Source: Methanobacteriota archaeon (GTDB taxonomy: Archaea; Hydrothermarchaeota; Hydrothermarchaeia; Hydrothermarchaeales; BMS3B). From it: 6,502 nucleotides of DNA. Below are positions 4,568 through 6,502 of the stretch, in pieces (position 1 is the first letter of the stretch; every line of letters begins with the position of its first letter). The stretch lies in NCBI GenBank assembly GCA_003229935.1, contig QIGD01000075.1, positions 1-6,502 on the forward strand, written 5' to 3'. The notes under the pieces are model-generated. The model was not told the origin of the DNA. It did no database searches and saw nothing but the letters and a program-made list of their open reading frames with translations. Position numbers and translations under genes: made by a program.

Positions 4568-5764
4568 ATTATTACCAATTCCTATATTATTTATCAAAAC
4601 CCCTGATGAAGTATATTCCTCATCTAATTTACAAGTTAAAGTAACCTGTTTCTTAAAATTATTACTCTTACAATTTTGTATTAGAAAATTTGGAAGTGTC
4701 ATATAATTTTCATAAGTCTTAATAATTTTACTCTCACTACCATTCACTACATACACACTAACAGGTTTTGTTGCATTAATTGATAAGTGAAGTGTACTTA
4801 TCCCAATAGGAACAGCAATATAGTCAAAATAATGGTCTCCTAATTCTAATTTGAAGTTAAAACCATTATTAACTATTTCAAGTCCATATTTATTTAATAA
4901 TTTTTGCCATTCATAATATTGCCTTAAATCTATTTTTTTCTTTGTATAGAATTGTCTAAACAAAATCGCATCATGATATTCTATAGATGCATTAAATGTA
5001 GAGCCATTGGATATTTTAATAACTTCTGGCATTGAGTATAATTTCATTCCATTAACAGATATATCCCATGAATCAGTTATTATAGTTGGATTACTTGATC
5101 CTACAAAAGCATAACCAGTACTACGATATGCATATTCAGGTATAGATTTAATCCCTACTGTAATATAGCCTTCTTTGTTAAATTCAAAGAGAGCAACTCC
5201 AAATCCTAATTTTTTAAGTAAATATGTTAATAGTTCAGATTTACTTACAGATGTACCTGTATTATCATAAATCACCTGATATGGATACCTTAAATGATAA
5301 AAATATTTTTTGGTATAGTCATAAGGAATATGCTGAACTAAACTTATTGCTATTCTTGCCTGGTCATTATGAACAGAAGTAATGTACTGGATTTTATATA
5401 CCAACTTATTTAGAGCTTCATCTTGATATTTATTACCTGATGATTTCAGAACAAAATGTTTATCAACATAGCCAATATATCTCGGTTCTCCTGCTAACCA
5501 ATTATTCAACCCTCCATAAACTCTGAATTGAATATGCCCATTATAACCACGTAATGTATAATTTAATACTCGCATAGACGCATCAGTTTTTAGAGTAGCT
5601 AGATTTGTAGTTGGTATTTTACCAGATGAATTTATAGTTGAACTTGTATTAATATTCTGAACAGGACTCATTGCACCATTTGTCTGATTTGTACAACCAC
5701 TGAAAAGGATAAGAATCCCTAAAAAAATAATAAAACCAGCATCTAATAATATTCTATTCTTCAT
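4538..5764 (-). CDS. Predicted lipoprotein with an inactive transglutaminase-like domain, located inside the CRISPR array
   Basis: The 408-residue protein starts with a lipoprotein signal: Lys/Arg at 2-4, a hydrophobic stretch (9-21) and the lipobox-like LFSGC with Cys24, followed by a Thr/Asn/Ser-rich linker to about 60. It is thus probably anchored outside the cell membrane. Residues about 135-250 resemble archaeal transglutaminase-like proteins: VQHIPYDY, RYPYQVIYDNTG, SKSELLTYLLKKLGFGVALF, VGIK, TGYAFV, NPTIITDS and PEVI. The active-site landmarks are changed: Ser172 stands where the family has Cys, Tyr200 where it has His, and GSS (222-224) replaces ETT. A beta-rich C-terminal part carries Cys365 and Cys378, a possible disulfide. 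The start is set by GGGAGGT before the ATG. The gene is more AT-rich than truD or trpB, lies in the array's own orientation between repeats at 4472-4501 and 5798-5827, and has no transposase beside it. Its function is unknown. The fold call is from pattern memory. Confidence 0.75.
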   Translation of the reverse strand: MKNRILLDAGFIIFLGILILFSGCTNQTNGAMSPVQNINTSSTINSSGKIPTTNLATLKTDASMRVLNYTLRGYNGHIQFRVYGGLNNWLAGEPRYIGYVDKHFVLKSSGNKYQDEALNKLVYKIQYITSVHNDQARIAISLVQHIPYDYTKKYFYHLRYPYQVIYDNTGTSVSKSELLTYLLKKLGFGVALFEFNKEGYITVGIKSIPEYAYRSTGYAFVGSSNPTIITDSWDISVNGMKLYSMPEVIKISNGSTFNASIEYHDAILFRQFYTKKKIDLRQYYEWQKLLNKYGLEIVNNGFNFKLELGDHYFDYIAVPIGISTLHLSINATKPVSVYVVNGSESKIIKTYENYMTLPNFLIQNCKSNNFKKQVTLTCKLDEEYTSSGVLINNIGIGNNTIKINIQLK

Positions 5765-5773
5765 TTATTCTTA

Positions 5774-5793
5774 CCTCCCTTTATTTCTATAAG
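5774..5793 (-). promoter_or_regulatory. Ribosome binding site and possible TATA box of the lipoprotein gene
   Basis: On the minus strand GGGAGGT (5773-5779) lies 8 bases before the ATG at 5764, a strong site that fixes the start. CTTATAG (5787-5793) centres about 26 bases before the ATG and could be a TATA box, but a start there would remove the ribosome binding site. The site would therefore be more useful on an RNA that begins further upstream, such as one from the CRISPR leader. Confidence 0.55.
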
Positions 5794-5797
5794 AATC

Positions 5798-5893
5798 CTT
5801 TCAATCCCACAATGGTCTGATTTTAGCTCCCTTGAGTATGTCTGTTCCAATTGCAGTCCCCGCCTTTCAATCCCACAATGGTCTGATTTTAGC
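5798..5893 (-). CRISPR. Leader-proximal CRISPR segment: two identical repeats and one spacer
   Basis: Identical 30-bp repeats at 5798-5827 and 5864-5893 enclose a 36-nt spacer (5828-5863). They differ from the inner pair (4340-4434) at one base: in the coding sense they begin GCTAAAATC rather than GTTAAAATC. They end in GGGATTGAAAG. The spacer matches nothing else that I can see in the window. Below 5798 the pattern breaks off into the lipoprotein gene. Confidence 0.92.
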
Positions 5894-6004
5894 ATGCTCG
5901 ATATTTCTATATTTTGTCCTGATTCTATATAAAATTTGCTCCTTTTCAAGGTATGCTGTCGTGGATGTCCGGTTGTGCTGGTGCTATATAAAGATCCACG
6001 AAAA
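5894..6004 (-). promoter_or_regulatory. CRISPR leader with TATA-like elements and an 8-bp inverted repeat
   Basis: The 111 bases between cas2 and the first repeat are the expected place of the leader. An AT-rich box (CTATATAAAAT on the plus strand, 5925-5935) would start RNA about 10 bases before the first repeat. A second box (CTATATAAAG, 5984-5993) sits inside an inverted repeat, TCGTGGAT (5959-5966) and ATCCACGA (5994-6001). The repeat could bind a regulator or the adaptation complex. That is inference. Confidence 0.6.
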
Positions 6005-6268
6005 CTAGATAATATTACTCGACTTTACCTTCGGTTCTCCTATATACTTTTTGTCCAGAAACTTCTCATCTCTCAAAATATAAATTATTATAGTGTCCAG
6101 GTCAGGCTCAATTATTTCCTTCAACTCATCTGTGACCCTTTTAAAAGCAGACTTTGTAAGCTCCCCTTCAAATACTGAATTCTGTACCCACTCAAGGTAT
6201 TGCCTTAAAAATCCTCTTACCTTATTCACCCTTTCCACCCCAATATCATAAACCAGGATCACATACAC
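6005..6268 (-). CDS. cas2: CRISPR-associated protein Cas2
   Basis: Cas2 forms the scaffold of the Cas1-Cas2 complex that inserts new spacers. The 87-residue protein opens MYVILVYDIGVERVNKVR, with the conserved Asp8 after the first beta strand, and continues with LEWVQNSVFEGELT and IIIYILRDEKFL, all typical of small archaeal Cas2. The GTG at 6268-6266 is taken as the start because the family begins MYVI and because it overlaps the cas1 stop codon by one base (TAGTG), as in coupled genes. GTG codons at 6274 and 6277 are in frame and would add two or three valines. The stop is TAG. No defects are seen. The leader and first CRISPR repeat follow directly. Confidence 0.93.
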   Translation of the reverse strand: MYVILVYDIGVERVNKVRGFLRQYLEWVQNSVFEGELTKSAFKRVTDELKEIIEPDLDTIIIYILRDEKFLDKKYIGEPKVKSSNII

Positions 6269-6501
6269 TACCACCACATCCTGAAAGCCCTGTATTTATC
6301 CATACCCATGATGTGTTTCTGGAGCTTGTAGCACTCCAGCCTCATAAGCCGTTTATAGGAGACCTTACGCCCGAGAGCCCTGTGCTTTATTGTGGTGTTA
6401 AGCCGTTCCTAAAAATGCTTCAGAAAAACCCTTCGCCCTTCATCGTTGAGCAGAGTATAATTTAAATCCTTTTCAAAGTGGTCTTCTGTAATTATACCCT
6501 T
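6268..6501 (-). pseudogene. cas1: Cas1 integrase, C-terminal part with an in-frame TAG (partial)
   Basis: Cas1 is the integrase of CRISPR adaptation. Reading from the window edge gives GIITEDHFEKDLNYTLLN, DEGRRVFLKHF, a TAG (6409-6411), then ERLNTTIKHRALGRKVSYKR, LMRLECYKLQKHIMG and a final AFRMWW. Both sides of the TAG match the Cas1 C-terminus without a gap; relatives have Glu or Gln at that spot, one base away from TAG. If TAG stops translation, the protein loses its last 47 residues, a conserved basic region. The catalytic Glu/His/Asp residues would lie upstream, outside the window. Readthrough, pyrrolysine insertion or a sequencing error are alternatives. TAG also ends cas2, tnpB and cas1 itself here, so it serves as a normal stop in this genome. 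The gene directly precedes cas2 with a one-base overlap. Confidence 0.85.
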
Positions 6502-6502
6502 G

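Noticed and set aside
5761..5949. A 62-codon minus-strand frame with two copies of LKSDHCGIER
   Set aside because: The repeated peptide is the CRISPR repeat read in one frame; the rest is spacer and leader.
5936..6178. An 80-codon plus-strand frame opposite the leader and cas2
   Set aside because: It overlaps well-supported cas2 on the other strand and resembles no family.
6409..6411. General recoding of TAG as an amino acid in this genome
   Set aside because: TAG ends cas2, cas1 and tnpB at the expected positions, so a wholesale reassignment is not supported.

Overview
The window looks like a chromosomal segment of a euryarchaeon. Supporting signs are an archaeal-type TruD, genes with a TATA box centred about 26-27 bases before the start codon (leaderless style), a CRISPR repeat of the GTTnnAATCAGACC...GGGATTGAAAG class familiar from Archaeoglobus and related euryarchaea, and an archaeal IS200/IS605-type right end. 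Base composition is AT-rich. I cannot name the genus.

Layout, left to right. Bases 1-90 are the right end of an IS200/IS605-family element: the last codons of tnpB, whose 3' end overlaps the terminal hairpin. Bases 133-2310 hold truD (minus strand) and a divergent thioredoxin reductase homologue (plus strand), which share an AT-rich promoter flanked by a 9-bp inverted repeat. trpB (2316-3506, minus) converges on the reductase and has no trpA beside it. A tandem 20-bp repeat and a frameshifted, truncated UPF0145/YbjQ-family gene lie upstream of trpB.

From 3827 to 6502 the region is an eroded CRISPR locus, all on the minus strand: a cas1 3' end with an in-frame TAG, an intact cas2, a leader, two perfect repeats, a 408-residue predicted lipoprotein gene sitting inside the array, then one degenerate repeat, two perfect repeats and one more degenerate repeat. 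The lipoprotein resembles the archaeal transglutaminase-like fold but has lost the Cys, His and Thr-Thr landmarks of the active site. A solitary IS-end-like hairpin sits 7 bases past the distal repeat.

The most striking observation is that the spacer at 4435-4471 (37 nt) matches bases 42-78 of the IS right end with only two mismatches. The match starts exactly at the repeat-spacer junction. In crRNA orientation the first 20 positions are perfect, the flanking bases of the target read CCA (a CCN-type PAM, as in several archaeal type I systems), and the crRNA would be antisense to the tnpB mRNA and omega RNA. The repeat that should supply its 5' handle is degraded. The locus therefore reads as a CRISPR system with a spacer against a resident IS605-type/TnpB element, combined with decay: broken handle, nonsense codon in cas1, and array interrupted by a cargo gene.
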